Shown: piece by piece, positions 31,273 through 31,631 of the stretch
Layout of the letters: every line of letters begins with the position of its first letter
Position numbering within the stretch: position 1 is the stretch's first letter
Assembly: GCA_003221085.1 (NCBI GenBank)
Contig: QHUD01000097.1
Location: forward strand, 1 to 31,631
Direction: 5' to 3'
Source: Gemmatimonadota bacterium
GTDB lineage: Bacteria > Gemmatimonadota > Gemmatimonadetes > Gemmatimonadales > GWC2-71-9
Length of the DNA: 31,631 nt
Translations under genes and position numbers: made by a program
Notes under the pieces: generated by a model
The model's input: the letters and a program-made list of their open reading frames with translations, nothing else
Told to the model about the DNA's origin: nothing
Databases searched by the model: none

Positions 31273-31288
31273 TGTGATACCGGCCACA
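31273..31288. promoter_or_regulatory. CRP/FNR-like dyad upstream of the sigma gene
   Basis: TGTGATACCGGCCACA is one base from TGTGA-N6-TCACA and sits within CCTGTG...CACAGG, a 6-bp inverted repeat with an 8-nt centre. It is 23-38 nt upstream of the sigma start codon. It resembles the atpA dyad, but single mismatched sites occur by chance. Confidence 0.3.
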
Positions 31289-31321
31289 GGCGGAAAAGTT
31301 CGCGTGAGGGCACAAAAGCGC

Positions 31322-31350
31322 TTGACACCGCCATAACGCGCCGATAAGAT
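31322..31350 (+). promoter_or_regulatory. Sigma-70 promoter of the tRNA genes
   Basis: TTGACA (31322-31327), a 17-nt spacer, and TAAGAT (31345-31350). The -35 is perfect and the -10 matches five of six, so this is the best promoter in the window. Predicted start about 31357, some 37 nt before the tRNA-Ala gene. It also shows that consensus -35/-10 promoters are used by this organism. Confidence 0.85.
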
Positions 31351-31393
31351 GCCGTGTTCCCGCCGGAACGCGTTTTGCGGGGCCCAATATAAC

Positions 31394-31466
31394 GGGGGCG
31401 TAGCTCAGTTGGGAGAGCGCGTGAATGGCATTCACGAGGTCAGGGGTTCGATCCCCCTCGCCTCCA
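31394..31466 (+). tRNA. tRNA-Ala(GGC)
   Basis: 73-nt full cloverleaf: 7-bp acceptor stem with the alanine identity pair G3:U70, D-arm GCTC/GAGC, anticodon stem CGTGA/TCACG with loop ATGGCAT (anticodon GGC), T-arm AGGGG/CCCCT around TTCGATC, discriminator A. CCA is not encoded and must be added enzymatically. Reads GCC and GCU codons. Confidence 0.97.
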
Positions 31467-31543
31467 TTACGGGCGGCGAGGCGGTCAGGCGGACAGCCGG
31501 TCGGTAGAAACAACCCCACTGGGCGGTTAGATTTAGGCGGCAC

Positions 31544-31616
31544 GCGGGAATAGCTCAGTTGGTAGAGCACAACCTTGCCAAGGTTGGGGTCGCGGGTTCG
31601 AGTCCCGTTTCCCGCT
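31544..31616 (+). tRNA. tRNA-Gly(GCC)
   Basis: 73-nt cloverleaf: acceptor GCGGGAA/TTCCCGC, D-arm GCTC/GAGC, anticodon stem CAACC/GGTTG with loop TTGCCAA (anticodon GCC), T-arm GCGGG/CCCGT around TTCGAGT, discriminator T. CCA not encoded. Probably co-transcribed with tRNA-Ala, 77 nt upstream; that gap holds no gene or terminator that I can see. Confidence 0.97.
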
Positions 31617-31631
31617 CTCACGGCGCCATGG

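Overview
The window is GC-rich (roughly two thirds G+C by eye) and codes for a diderm bacterium with lipopolysaccharide: a Kdo transferase, outer-membrane barrels, lipoproteins, Mla lipid transport and a SusC/SusD pair. SusC/SusD beside FG-GAP/ASPIC proteins and a barrel-less 'plug' protein, an aerobic-type F1 ATPase cluster and a SoxC-type sulfite dehydrogenase together suggest Gemmatimonadota or a close relative. This assignment is inferred from gene content, not from a search.

Layout. 1-185: the 3' end of an IS481-type insertion sequence with its right end and a CTAG-type target site, abutting the stop codon of the next gene. 185-9127 (minus): susC-like, susD-like, a hairpin terminator, then a very large lipoprotein made of two FG-GAP/ASPIC modules. 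9311-12024 (plus, divergent): a secreted carboxypeptidase-regulatory/TonB-plug protein without a barrel, then a single-module FG-GAP/ASPIC lipoprotein. These five genes look like one exported nutrient-binding and uptake locus. 12025-14752 (minus): a secreted TPR protein and a seven-CXXCH cytochrome c. 14809-18534 (plus): a SoxC-like molybdopterin sulfite dehydrogenase, its monohaem cytochrome, a DsbA-like protein and WaaA. 18606-21866 (minus): a small lipoprotein and four small outer-membrane barrel proteins, two of them tandem paralogues. 21954-26174 (minus): atpA-atpG-atpD-atpC (F1 only; delta and all F0 genes absent). 26337-31250 (minus): a pseudo-receiver/HTH protein, a Nudix hydrolase, mlaD-mlaF-mlaE and a sigma-70 factor. 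31394-31616 (plus): tRNA-Ala(GGC) and tRNA-Gly(GCC) behind a near-consensus sigma-70 promoter.

The most unusual structure is not a gene. Five boundaries between same-strand genes in the right third (20476-20567, 23679-23750, 26235-26339, 27508-27629, 30133-30247) are filled by the same architecture: a short G-rich word (mostly 7 nt) repeated 3-5 times, a spacer that is sometimes a hairpin terminator, then the same array inverted. Two loci share a word (GARTGCG) and the others use unrelated words. A related direct decamer array sits in frame inside atpG. The arms reach into start or stop codons, and one hairpin fills the whole atpG-atpD gap. I know of no named element that matches. Cyanobacterial STRR heptamers are the nearest known analogue, but to my knowledge they are not described as inverted pairs.

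A second recurring signal is TACCTT 6-7 nt before the start codon of operon-leading genes (10081, 14746 and 30122), which resembles a -10 box for leaderless transcripts. A perfect TGTGA-N6-TCACA dyad overlaps an extended -10 in front of atpA.
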